Assembly: GCA_963836695.1 (NCBI GenBank)
Contig: CAWIKX010000016.1
Location: 1-64,000 of the forward strand
From: Roseiarcus sp963836695
GTDB lineage: Bacteria; Pseudomonadota; Alphaproteobacteria; Rhizobiales; Beijerinckiaceae
Reading direction: 5' to 3'
Length of the DNA: 64,000 bases
Shown here: in pieces, positions 57,235-64,000 of the stretch
Position numbering within the stretch: position 1 is the stretch's first letter
Layout: every line of letters starts with the position of its first letter
Program-made: the position numbers and the translations under genes
The notes under the pieces: generated by a model
Told to the model about the DNA's origin: nothing
What the model saw: only the letters and a program-made list of their open reading frames with translations
The model's database searches: none

Positions 57235-58815
57235 ATGACTCCCCGAGTTCTCATCTCCGACAAGCTTTCCCCCGCCGCCGTCGCCATATTCAAGGAGCGT
57301 GGCGTTCAGGTCGACGTCAAACCCGGCCTCGATAAAGAGGAGCTCGCCAAGATCATCGGCGACTATGACGGGCTTGCCATTCGCTCCGCAACGAAGGTCA
57401 CGGCCAAGCTGCTAGGGTCCGCGACGAAGCTGAAAGTCGTGGGTCGCGCCGGCATCGGGGTCGACAACGTGGACATTCCCGCCGCGACCGCTCGCGGCGT
57501 GATCGTGATGAACACGCCGTTCGGCAATTCGATCACCACCGCCGAGCACGCGATCGCGCTCATGTTTGCTCTCGCCCGGCAGATCCCCAGCGCGGACGTC
57601 TCGACCCAGGCGGGCAAGTGGGAAAAGAACCGCTTCATGGGCGTCGAATTGACCGGCAAGACGCTCGGAATCATCGGGTGCGGGAACATCGGTGCGATCG
57701 TTGCGTCGCGGGCCTTGGGATTGAAGATGCGGGTCGTCGCCTTCGATCCATTCCTGAGCGCGGAGCGCGCACAAGAGCTTGGTGTCGAAAAGCTTGAACT
57801 CGACGATCTTTTGTCGCGCGCTGACTTGATCACCCTGCACACGCCGATGACCGCGCAGACTCGCAACATCCTCTCGGCGGAAAACCTCGCCAAGACGAAG
57901 CCCGGCGTTCGCATCATCAATTGCGCACGCGGCGGCCTCGTCGACGAGGCCGCGTTGCGCAAAGCGCTCGACAGCGGTCATGTCGCAGGTGCGGCTTTCG
58001 ACGTCTTCATCGAGGAGCCCGCGACGGCCAATCCGCTATTCGGCCATCCGAATTTCATCGCCACGCCGCATCTCGGCGCCTCGACCAACGAAGCGCAGGA
58101 GAACGTGGCGCTTCAGGTCGCCGAACAAATGTCGGACTATCTGACGCGCGGGGCGATTTCGAACGCGATCAACTTTCCGTCGATCACGGCTGAGGAGGCG
58201 CCGAAGCTCAAGCCGTTCATCGCGCTCGCGGAGGGCCTTGGCTCATTCGCCGGCCAGCTCACGCAGGCGCCGATCACGAAAGTCACGCTGACCTACGAGG
58301 GCGCAGTCGCGGAACTCAAGATCAAGGCGTTGACGTCGGCCGCGATCGCCGGGCTGTTGCGCCCGTCGCTTGTCGACATCAATGTCGTGTCGGCGCCCGC
58401 GGTCGCCGCCCAGCGCGGCATCGTCATCGAGGAAATGACTCGCGCCGCGGACGGCGATTACGAAAGCTTCATTACGCTCTCCGTCGAGACGGCAGAGCAA
58501 ACTCGATCGGTCGGCGGCACGGTCTTTCAGGACGGAAAGCCCCGCATCCTTTCGATCAAAGGGATCAAGGTCGACGCCGAGTTCACGCCGTCGATGATCT
58601 ATGTCACCAATGAAGACAAGCCGGGCTTCATCGGCCGCTTCGCGGGCCTCTTGGGAGACGCGGGCGTTAACATCGCGACTTTCGCGTTGGGGCGCGACGA
58701 ACAAGGGGGGTCGGCGATCGCGCTTGTCTCGATCGACGGCGCCGCGCCTCCTGAGGTGATTGCGAAAGTGGGTAAGATCGATGGGGTGCGTCAGGTCGCG
58801 GCTTTGCGGTTCTAA
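57235..58815 (+). CDS. serA: D-3-phosphoglycerate dehydrogenase SerA
   Basis: 526 residues, long form. N-terminal substrate domain, then the Rossmann domain with GKTLGIIGCGNIGAIVASRA. Catalytic residues: INCARGGLVDEAALRKALDS (Arg), DVFIEEPATANPLFGHPN (Glu) and ATPHLGASTNEAQENVA (His). An intervening allosteric-substrate-binding domain of about 140 residues and a C-terminal ACT domain (IYVTNEDKPGFIGRFAGLLG) allow serine feedback control. Confidence 0.95.
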   Translation: MTPRVLISDKLSPAAVAIFKERGVQVDVKPGLDKEELAKIIGDYDGLAIRSATKVTAKLLGSATKLKVVGRAGIGVDNVDIPAATARGVIVMNTPFGNSITTAEHAIALMFALARQIPSADVSTQAGKWEKNRFMGVELTGKTLGIIGCGNIGAIVASRALGLKMRVVAFDPFLSAERAQELGVEKLELDDLLSRADLITLHTPMTAQTRNILSAENLAKTKPGVRIINCARGGLVDEAALRKALDSGHVAGAAFDVFIEEPATANPLFGHPNFIATPHLGASTNEAQENVALQVAEQMSDYLTRGAISNAINFPSITAEEAPKLKPFIALAEGLGSFAGQLTQAPITKVTLTYEGAVAELKIKALTSAAIAGLLRPSLVDINVVSAPAVAAQRGIVIEEMTRAADGDYESFITLSVETAEQTRSVGGTVFQDGKPRILSIKGIKVDAEFTPSMIYVTNEDKPGFIGRFAGLLGDAGVNIATFALGRDEQGGSAIALVSIDGAAPPEVIAKVGKIDGVRQVAALRF

Positions 58816-58844
58816 CGCGCCTCGCTGAAGCGGAGGACGATCGG

Positions 58845-59066
58845 GTGAGCGATGATGCGGACAAACGCGCGCCGGCAAACCAATCGGGCGGCCCTAAAGT
58901 CGACGCTCGCCTCCTCGAGATCCTGGTGTGCCCCGTGACAAGGGCAGAGCTGACATACGATCCCGTACGCCAAGAGCTCATTTCACGCGCCGCCCGGCTC
59001 GCCTATCCGATCCGGGATGGCGTGCCGATCATGCTGCCGGAAGAGGCGCGCAAGCTGGACGATTGA
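58845..59066 (+). CDS. Trm112-like protein (DUF343)
   Basis: 73 residues, GTG start at 58845. LLEILVCPVTRAELTYDPVR and ARLAYPIRDGVPIMLPEEAR define the family. Only one cysteine of the usual zinc site remains (ILVCPVT), typical of proteobacterial members. It probably acts as a small activator or partner of methyltransferases. It lies 29 bp after serA. Confidence 0.85.
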   Translation: MSDDADKRAPANQSGGPKVDARLLEILVCPVTRAELTYDPVRQELISRAARLAYPIRDGVPIMLPEEARKLDD

Positions 59067-59074
59067 GGCCCAGA

Positions 59075-59094
59075 CCCTCTCCCCTGGGAGAGGG
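59075..59094. terminator. Hairpin between convergent genes
   Basis: CCCTCTCCC CT GGGAGAGGG is a perfect 9-bp stem with a minimal loop, 8 bp past the Trm112-like stop and just before the obgE stop on the other strand. It lacks a T-run. It belongs to the CCCTCTCC-type intergenic palindromes also seen at 60217. Confidence 0.5.
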
Positions 59095-59101
59095 AGACAG
59101 G

Positions 59102-60181
59102 CTAAATCGACGGCGCCCAATGGACGAGCTTGGCTCTCGTCGCAGCCTCATGCACGCGCCGCGCCTCAATCGCTGTCATCGTCGCGCGCAGAACCTCGGT
59201 CACGCCGGCTCGCGTCGCAGTCGAGAGCATGAGTGGCTTTGCGCGCTTTGCGCCGGGCGCAAGCGGTGGCCCGAACTCGCGGATCACGCGCGCGAGGCGC
59301 TCCGCCTGCTTCTTCAGCGTCGCCTCGTCGACCGCATCGACTTTCGACAGCGCGACAATCTCGGCTTTCTCGCCGAGGCCCTCGCCATAGGCCGTGAGCT
59401 CGCGACGGACCGTGCGATAGTCGGCGCCAGCGTTCTCGCCCGTCGCGTCCACGAGATGGACGATCGCCCCGCAACGCTCGACATGCCCTAGAAACCGGTC
59501 GCCGAGGCCGTGCCCCTCATGCGCGCCCTCGATCAATCCGGGTATGTCGGCGAGCACGAAGTCGCGCCCGTCGATCCGGACGACGCCGAGACCTGGATGG
59601 AGGGTGGTGAACGGATAGTCCGCGATCTTAGGCTTGGCGGCCGAGACGGCGGCGAGGAACGTTGATTTGCCTGCGTTTGGGAGGCCGATGAGGCCAGCGT
59701 CGGCGATCAGCTTCAGTCGCAGAATGAGCGTGCGCTCTATGCCCTCGAGACCGGGGTTGGCGCGGCGCGGGGCTCGGTTTGTCGAAGTCGTGAAGTGAAG
59801 GTTGCCAAAGCCGCCGTTGCCGCCCGCGGCCACCACCACGCGTTGGCCAGGCTCCGTGAGGTCGGCGAGCATCGCGCCGCTCCCCTCGTCGAAGACCTGC
59901 GTTCCAACCGGCGCCCTCAGAACCGCGTCGGCGCCGCGTCCGCCAGCCCGGTTGCGGCCCATCCCATGCATTCCGGTCTTGGCCTTGAAATGCTGCTGGT
60001 AGCGAAAGTCGATGAGCGTGTTGAGGCCTTCCGCGCATTCAACCACAACGTCGCCGCCGCGCCCACCGTCCCCGCCGTCGGGGCCGCCGAACTCGATGAA
60101 TTTCTCACGCCGGAACGAGACGGCGCCGGCCCCGCCGTCGCCTGAACGAACGTACACGCGCGCTTGGTCGAGAAACTTCAT
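59102..60181 (-). CDS. obgE: GTPase ObgE/CgtA
   Basis: 359 residues. The glycine-rich Obg fold covers about residues 1-158 (FLDQARVYVRSGDGGAGAVS, GGPDGGDGGRGGDVVVE, AGGNGGFGNLHFTTSTN). The GTPase domain has G1 IGLPNAGKSTFLAAVSAAKP, G2/G3 YPFTTLHPGLGVV and LADIPGLIEGAHEG, G4-like ALSKVDAVD and G5 STATRAGV. It lacks the long acidic C-terminal tail of E. coli Obg. Ribosome assembly and stress regulator. In many bacteria it follows rplU-rpmA, as here on the same strand, with the GNAT gene between. Confidence 0.95.
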   Translation of the reverse strand: MKFLDQARVYVRSGDGGAGAVSFRREKFIEFGGPDGGDGGRGGDVVVECAEGLNTLIDFRYQQHFKAKTGMHGMGRNRAGGRGADAVLRAPVGTQVFDEGSGAMLADLTEPGQRVVVAAGGNGGFGNLHFTTSTNRAPRRANPGLEGIERTLILRLKLIADAGLIGLPNAGKSTFLAAVSAAKPKIADYPFTTLHPGLGVVRIDGRDFVLADIPGLIEGAHEGHGLGDRFLGHVERCGAIVHLVDATGENAGADYRTVRRELTAYGEGLGEKAEIVALSKVDAVDEATLKKQAERLARVIREFGPPLAPGAKRAKPLMLSTATRAGVTEVLRATMTAIEARRVHEAATRAKLVHWAPSI

Positions 60182-60216
60182 TGGTGTCGCTTCCGATCAG
60201 GCAGGGCGGCCTCGCC

Positions 60217-60238
60217 CCCCTCTCCTACGGGAGAGGGG
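60217..60238. repeat. CCCCTCTCC-type intergenic palindrome
   Basis: CCCCTCTCC (60217-60225) pairs with GGAGAGGGG (60230-60238) and is followed by TTGGGGGTGAGGG. This is a widespread proteobacterial intergenic repeat. A degenerate relative, CTTCTCCCGGGGGGAGAGG, occurs at about 60316-60335. Both lie upstream of obgE in the gap after the GNAT gene. Confidence 0.6.
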
Positions 60239-60353
60239 TTGGGGGTGAGGGTTCCACGGGCGAAACACGCTCCGCCCCTCGAGCCGAAGCCCTCATCCGG
60301 CTGGCGTACTCCCACCTTCTCCCGGGGGGAGAGGGGAAAGAGGGGCGGGGTCG

Positions 60354-60965
60354 TCATGGGGCGTGCGCCAAGCGCACGGACGCTTCGCGCCTCGGCGCGA
60401 CGGCGCCGGCCCAACTCGCCCGCGCAAGGCGGAAGCTCGAGCACTCGACCAAGCCGCCGCGCGCCGGCGCGCCCTGCAGGCCCGTGCCGATCCGCAAAAA
60501 CCCGCACTTTCCAAGCACAGCCTGCGAGGCCTCGTTCTCGACCCTGACGCTGGCCAGGATCTCGACCGTCCGGGTCAAAACGAAGGCTGCGTTAATCACC
60601 GCTTCCGCCGCCTCGGTCGCGAGGCCCTTGCCCCACATCTCCGGCGCCAACACAAAACCAACCGCGAGGCGGTCCGTGCCGCGTGATTCGAGGCTGATCG
60701 AGCCAATGGCGTCGCTCTTGCCTCGGACTGGCGTCATAACCAGGGTCAAGTCCCGGCCGGCTGAGTTGGCTTCGCGCGCGGCGTAGATGAACCGCTCGGC
60801 CGAGCCCTTGGGGTAGGGATGCGGGATGCGAGCCGTATAGCGGGCGACCTCCCAGCGGCTGCAAAATTTATGAATTGCGGCGGCGTCGCAGATCCTGGGC
60901 CAGCGCAGCCAAAGCCGCGGCGTTTCGAGCCGGAACACATCGTCTCTCGCCAGATCGGGGAACAT
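60354..60965 (-). CDS. GNAT-family N-acetyltransferase
   Basis: 203 residues from M at 60965 (MFPDLARDDVFRLETPRLWL), the RimJ/RimL-type start. Acetyl-CoA binding: LAVGFVLAPEMWGKGLATEA with the Q/RxxGxG/A-like loop, then EAAEAVINAAFVL and EILASVRVENEASQAVLGKC with GFLRIG. The substrate may be a protein N-terminus or a small amine. The frame upstream of 60965 is not supported. Inserted between rpmA and obgE. Confidence 0.85.
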   Translation of the reverse strand: MFPDLARDDVFRLETPRLWLRWPRICDAAAIHKFCSRWEVARYTARIPHPYPKGSAERFIYAAREANSAGRDLTLVMTPVRGKSDAIGSISLESRGTDRLAVGFVLAPEMWGKGLATEAAEAVINAAFVLTRTVEILASVRVENEASQAVLGKCGFLRIGTGLQGAPARGGLVECSSFRLARASWAGAVAPRREASVRLAHAP

Positions 60966-61083
60966 CTCATCACCGGTCAGTAGCCCATCCAAGGGCCAAA
61001 ACGACGAAGGGGACACGGCGACCGCATCCCCTTCGTAAGCTTCGCTTACCGGACGAATGAGTAGGCTCTTAGGCCTTTGTCTC

Positions 61084-61156
61084 ATCTCGAAATTTGTCTT
61101 TCGAGAACGTCCGCGGGGCTTGTCGCCGAAGCGGGGTTCTCGTCTTTCTCCCCGCT
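61084..61156. terminator. Tandem dyads downstream of rpmA
   Basis: AAGCGGGG (61128-61135) and CCCCGCTT (61149-61156) pair across a 13-nt loop and directly abut the rpmA stop. A second hairpin, TCTCGAAA TTTGTC TTTCGAGA, spans 61084-61105. Read on the minus strand neither is followed by a good T-run, so they may slow or stabilise rather than fully end rplU-rpmA transcripts. Confidence 0.4.
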
Positions 61157-61423
61157 TTATTCTGAAGCGCTAATCGCTCGTACCGTTACATATTGGCGCC
61201 CGTCGCCTTTTCGCTCAAAAGCGACTTCGCCGGCGGCGGTGGCGAACAAAGTATGGTCCGTACCGAGGCCAACATTCCGACCAGGATGAAATTTAGTTCC
61301 TCGTTGGCGCACAAGAATCATGCCGCCAATAACTTGCTGGCCGCCAAACTTCTTCACGCCCAGACGACGACCGGCCGAATCGCGCCCGTTGCGTGATGAA
61401 CCGCCTGCCTTCTTGTGAGCCAT
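61157..61423 (-). CDS. rpmA: 50S ribosomal protein L27
   Basis: 88 residues, complete: MAHKKAGGSSRNGRDSAGRR, LGVKKFGGQQVIGGMILVRQ, RGTKFHPGRNVGLGTDHTLF. The N-terminus reaches the peptidyl-transferase centre. It starts with MAHKKAGG without a cleavable extension. It is second gene of the rplU-rpmA pair, 107 bp after rplU. Confidence 0.97.
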   Translation of the reverse strand: MAHKKAGGSSRNGRDSAGRRLGVKKFGGQQVIGGMILVRQRGTKFHPGRNVGLGTDHTLFATAAGEVAFERKGDGRQYVTVRAISASE

Positions 61424-61530
61424 TGTCTTCGCTCCGAAACCTTACTGGCCACCCGCCCGTCAAGACGGCGGCCGAGTCTGAACTCTCTATAGCGCATTCG
61501 AATGCGCCGTGGAATCGTCGTTGCGCCCGC

Positions 61531-61884
61531 CTATTCGCCGGAAGGCGTCTCGGCCCGCGAGGACCTCTCTCCGCCGGTCAGAATGTCGGTCACCCGCACA
61601 ATTGTCAGGTCCTGCCTGTGGCCGCGCTTGCGCTTCGAATTCTTGCGCCGGCGCTTCTTGAAGGCGATGACCTTAGGCCCGCGCGTCTGCTCGACGATCT
61701 CGCCAACGACGCTTGCGCCCTTAACGTGGGGCGCTCCGACATGATTGGCGTCGCCGTCGAACAGCGCCAACACTTCGTCGAACACAATCTTGGAGCCGGC
61801 TTCGCCGGGCAAGGTCATGACCGTGATTTTGTCTTCGGCGGCAACCTTATACTGCTTGCCGCCGGTCTTGATGACTGCGAACAT
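61531..61884 (-). CDS. rplU: 50S ribosomal protein L21
   Basis: 117 residues from M at 61884 (MFAVIKTGGKQYKVAAEDKI). VGEIVEQTRGPKVIAFKKRR and RKNSKRKRGHRQDLTIVRVT contain the rRNA-binding signature. The last 12 residues (GERSSRAETPSGE region) extend beyond E. coli L21. A 160-170 nt leader with two hairpins precedes it. Confidence 0.96.
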   Translation of the reverse strand: MFAVIKTGGKQYKVAAEDKITVMTLPGEAGSKIVFDEVLALFDGDANHVGAPHVKGASVVGEIVEQTRGPKVIAFKKRRRKNSKRKRGHRQDLTIVRVTDILTGGERSSRAETPSGE

Positions 61885-61995
61885 CGTTTTTTCCCGTGTT
61901 CCGCCCGGCTCGCTACGCATGAGACATGCGCGGGCCGGCTTCTTTGCAGTTGACCGAAAATGCGGCTCTCGCGAACCGCGGCTTAACGCTCGGGC

Positions 61996-62043
61996 TTTGA
62001 GCCGAGGAGCTCAAAACTAAAAGCGCGGCTTGGGGGCCGCGCT
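61996..62043 (-). promoter_or_regulatory. Structured rplU leader with an intrinsic-terminator-like hairpin
   Basis: Minus-strand reading: AGCGCGGC (62043-62036), a 6-nt loop, GCCGCGCT (62029-62022), then TTTTAGTTTT. This is the form of an intrinsic terminator, beginning only about 7 nt after the predicted transcript start. A second hairpin, TTTGAGC TCCTCG GCTCAAA (62015-61996), follows immediately. The structures could control L21-L27 synthesis or be a short abortive RNA. No known ribosomal leader motif was recognised. Confidence 0.45.
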
Positions 62044-62056
62044 GGAGCGTGCCGAG

Positions 62057-62085
62057 CCTATAGGCGGGGCTTCCTTCAAAGTCAA
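62057..62085 (-). promoter_or_regulatory. Sigma-70 promoter of rplU-rpmA
   Basis: On the minus strand, TTGACT (62080-62085) and TATAGG (62057-62062) are spaced exactly 17 bp apart. This predicts a start near 62050 and a leader of about 165 nt. It lies just upstream of, and divergent from, the DUF2214 gene at 62160. Confidence 0.65.
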
Positions 62086-62159
62086 CGCTTTTGCAGCCGG
62101 CCCGCTGGCGGCGCTTGGCAGGCGCAGTTACGGTTGAGCACCGAACCGGTGGGGAACAT

Positions 62160-62612
62160 ATGTTCGTCGATTGGCTGCTGGCAAGCTTCCATCATCTGGC
62201 GGTCTTTTCGCTCGCGGCGATCCTGTCGGCGGAGATCTTCCTCACGGCTGGGCCGATCGATGACCGCATGGCGCTGAGAATCGCTCGCGTCGACGCCTGG
62301 TTCGGGATCACGGCGGCGCTCGTTGTCGCCGCGGGGGTTTTGCGGGTGTTCTTCGGCGCCAAGGGCTACGAGTATTATTGGGCCAACATCTTCTTCTGGG
62401 CCAAGATGGCGCTGTTCGTAGGCGTCGGCCTCGTCTCTGTCGCGCCGACCATGCTGTACATCGGCTGGCGACGGCGCGTGCGCGCAGACCCCTCCTTCCG
62501 CCCGCCAGGGGACGAGATCAAGCAATTGCGTCAGGCTCTATACGTCGAGGCAGGCCTATTCGCCCTCATTCCGCTATGCGCCGCGGCGATGGCGCGCGGC
62601 TACGGGATGTAA
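62160..62612 (+). CDS. DUF2214 membrane protein
   Basis: 150 residues with four hydrophobic helices: WLLASFHHLAVFSLAAILSA, DAWFGITAALVVAAGVLRVF, YWANIFFWAKMALFVGVGLV and AGLFALIPLCAAAMA. The two adjacent His in helix 1 and the KGYEYYWAN loop are typical of the family. Function unknown. ATG 62160 follows a GGTGGGGAAC-like ribosome site. Confidence 0.85.
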   Translation: MFVDWLLASFHHLAVFSLAAILSAEIFLTAGPIDDRMALRIARVDAWFGITAALVVAAGVLRVFFGAKGYEYYWANIFFWAKMALFVGVGLVSVAPTMLYIGWRRRVRADPSFRPPGDEIKQLRQALYVEAGLFALIPLCAAAMARGYGM

Positions 62613-62618
62613 GAGCCG

Positions 62619-63320
62619 TCAAGCGGAGTTTGCGGGAGCTGCGGCTTTTCGGCGTAACGCTGCATAGCCGAGGCCGGCGAAGCCAATCAGCATCATCGCC
62701 CAGGTCGATGGTTCGGGAGCGGCTGTGAAGGTTATGTCGTCAAAGTCAGCTGCTGTGCCCAAGAACTGTATCGATCTGGCGGTCCCTGAGAAACTGACCT
62801 GCGCCGAGGTGAAGGGACATAACTCCGCATCGCCGTAATCCGGGCAGCCGACCGCGTTGGCGGGCAGGTTGAGTGTCGCCAGCAGCTCGCCTGTGCCGTC
62901 AAGTCCGCTCCAAATGGCAAGCCTGACGGTTAGAAGCGTCGTCACGTAGTTGAGGGAAAGCTCGGTCGTAAGGCCTCCCGCAACATCCATGAAGGCTGGG
63001 ATTATGCTGTTAAATTCGAGCGCGCTCTCCTGCGAGTCCGCGGGGCCGAGGCCCCCTTTCGAAACGCGATCGCACGACGAGACGGTCAAACTATTGAGGC
63101 AAGCGGCATTAAGCCCACGACTGAAGGTCACGCCATAATCAGGCCCGCTCGTGCCGGCGCCGCTCGTGCCTCCGTTGTAGAAATCATTGATCTTGGTCCG
63201 CGCGAACGGATAGGATGCCGCAACGCCTTCGAACGTCAGATCCACGATCGCCGCGTGAGCGCTCGACGCCAGTCCGATCGCGACCGCGCCGACCGCCAAA
63301 AACGTCAGAATTCTTCTCAT
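62619..63320 (-). CDS. PEPxxWA-CTERM sorting-domain protein
   Basis: 233 residues. A signal peptide, MRRILTFLAVGAVAIGLASS, is followed by a soluble beta-rich domain with four cysteines (ACLNSLTVSSCD, VGCPDYGDAELCPF). The C-terminal sorting signal APEPSTWAMMLIGFAGLGYA is followed by a basic ALRRKAA end. Such tails are recognised by exosortase and the protein is released or anchored at the surface. The exosortase is not in this window. Convergent with DUF2214, 6 bp apart. Confidence 0.88.
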   Translation of the reverse strand: MRRILTFLAVGAVAIGLASSAHAAIVDLTFEGVAASYPFARTKINDFYNGGTSGAGTSGPDYGVTFSRGLNAACLNSLTVSSCDRVSKGGLGPADSQESALEFNSIIPAFMDVAGGLTTELSLNYVTTLLTVRLAIWSGLDGTGELLATLNLPANAVGCPDYGDAELCPFTSAQVSFSGTARSIQFLGTAADFDDITFTAAPEPSTWAMMLIGFAGLGYAALRRKAAAPANSA

Positions 63321-63356
63321 GGAAAAGTCCCCCTCTCAATCGGAACGCGGCCTGGA

Positions 63357-63956
63357 TCATTCGACTATGGATCGAGCCGCCGTTCCGCCTTTCATCGTAC
63401 GATAGCCGGCGTAGCCGAGCCCAACGAAGCCGATCATCATCATCGCCCCGGTGGAGGGCTCAGGGACCGCCGGCGTTGCGGGCGTATAGTCATAGGTCAC
63501 GAAACCGTCGAGCATACCCGACAGCGTTCCTGGGGGTCTCCTCGGAGTTCCCCGTGCTTCGAAAAAAGAGACGATCGCCCCTATTCCGGTGAAAGTCGAC
63601 AATGTCTCTGGATCGCTCGACTCGCTCAGTAGGTCGACATCGATGACGCGAGGATCCGTTGAGGACGAACTTGAGAACGTCTGGCTTGATCTCTGGCTCA
63701 ATCTACGACTGAACAATTCGAGTTCAGACGGGTCCACGCCGGGCGTCCAAGTCAACGATCCATCGATTGTCTGAGAGACTTCATTGAGCGTTCCAAGACT
63801 TGGATTGAACAGAACGTACGAATTGCTGAAATACTCGCGGTTCGTCTCGCCCGAAACGAACAGGATGATGTCGAACTTGATCGTCGCGGCCGAAGCCGCG
63901 TTTGGCGTCGCGGCCAGGATCCCGGCGGCCAAAGTCAGAAAAGCGGCAACGCGCAT
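63357..63956 (-). CDS. PEP-CTERM-like exported protein
   Basis: 199 residues. A signal peptide, MRVAAFLTLAAGILAATPNA, precedes a domain rich in Ser/Thr (QRSSQTFSSSSSTDPRVIDV). The C-terminal signal, VPEPSTGAMMMIGFVGLGYA, has glycine where the other copy has tryptophan, followed by a basic end with GYRTMKGG. It sits 36 bp upstream of the other PEP-CTERM gene on the same strand, so they are likely co-expressed. Molecular role unknown. Confidence 0.82.
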   Translation of the reverse strand: MRVAAFLTLAAGILAATPNAASAATIKFDIILFVSGETNREYFSNSYVLFNPSLGTLNEVSQTIDGSLTWTPGVDPSELELFSRRLSQRSSQTFSSSSSTDPRVIDVDLLSESSDPETLSTFTGIGAIVSFFEARGTPRRPPGTLSGMLDGFVTYDYTPATPAVPEPSTGAMMMIGFVGLGYAGYRTMKGGTAARSIVE

Positions 63957-64000
63957 TGGCAGCCCTCACACTCGGCCCGAAGCTCGGGCCTGCGCCGGCC

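Overview
The window looks like chromosomal DNA of a GC-rich alphaproteobacterium of the Hyphomicrobiales (Rhizobiales). A methylotroph- or Beijerinckia-like relative is possible but not proven. The basis is gene content and order: dnaG-rpoD, a ChpT phosphotransferase, a DUF4167 protein, PEPxxWA-CTERM proteins, the alphaproteobacterial form of SerC, an LTXXQ protein, and ilvE next to a petP-petR-like cluster. No tRNA, rRNA operon, CRISPR array or prophage was found.

Layout. 1-3.5 kb is an insertion-sequence graveyard: two inverted IS481-like copies, one split by an IS110 element, plus an IS630 stub, with no intact transposase. 3.6-9 kb (minus strand) holds rpoD, dnaG and an aldo/keto reductase. 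9.2-12.7 kb is accessory: a secreted beta-helix protein behind an AT-rich dyad-rich promoter region, a peptidoglycan amidase, and three tandem glycine-zipper lipoproteins. 12.9-14.8 kb has the RNase P RNA and ureE, an internally deleted ureF, and ureG. 14.9-25 kb has a TetR regulator, an RND efflux pair, a PsiF-type protein, a sugar ABC importer lacking its ATPase, and an exported hydrolase. 25.2-29.8 kb has a PaaK-like CoA ligase translationally coupled to a DpgC-type cofactor-free dioxygenase, then an IlvD/Edd-family sugar-acid dehydratase. 30-35 kb has an unexplained cluster of five 10-bp repeats, then mutM, secA and prmC. 35-45.7 kb has an LTXXQ protein, an HpaI-type aldolase, gyrB, a UvrD/PcrA helicase, ilvE, a MarR/response-regulator/kinase operon and trxA. 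45.8-55.7 kb has a HAD hydrolase, ribF, ileS, lspA, DUF4167, chpT, cysQ and a small conserved-looking protein. 55.9-64 kb has serC-serA, a Trm112-like protein, obgE, a GNAT protein, rplU-rpmA with a structured leader, a DUF2214 membrane protein and two PEP-CTERM proteins.

Two things stand out. First, many essential genes (rpoD, dnaG, secA, gyrB, ileS) and several others each carry one single-base frameshift while both flanks remain well conserved. This pattern fits residual indel errors in the assembly better than biology, and it affects how every 'broken' gene here should be read. Second, the paaK-like/dpgC pair is an unusual metabolic module. DpgC is best known from 3,5-dihydroxyphenylglycine formation in glycopeptide-antibiotic producers, but here no type III polyketide synthase is beside it.
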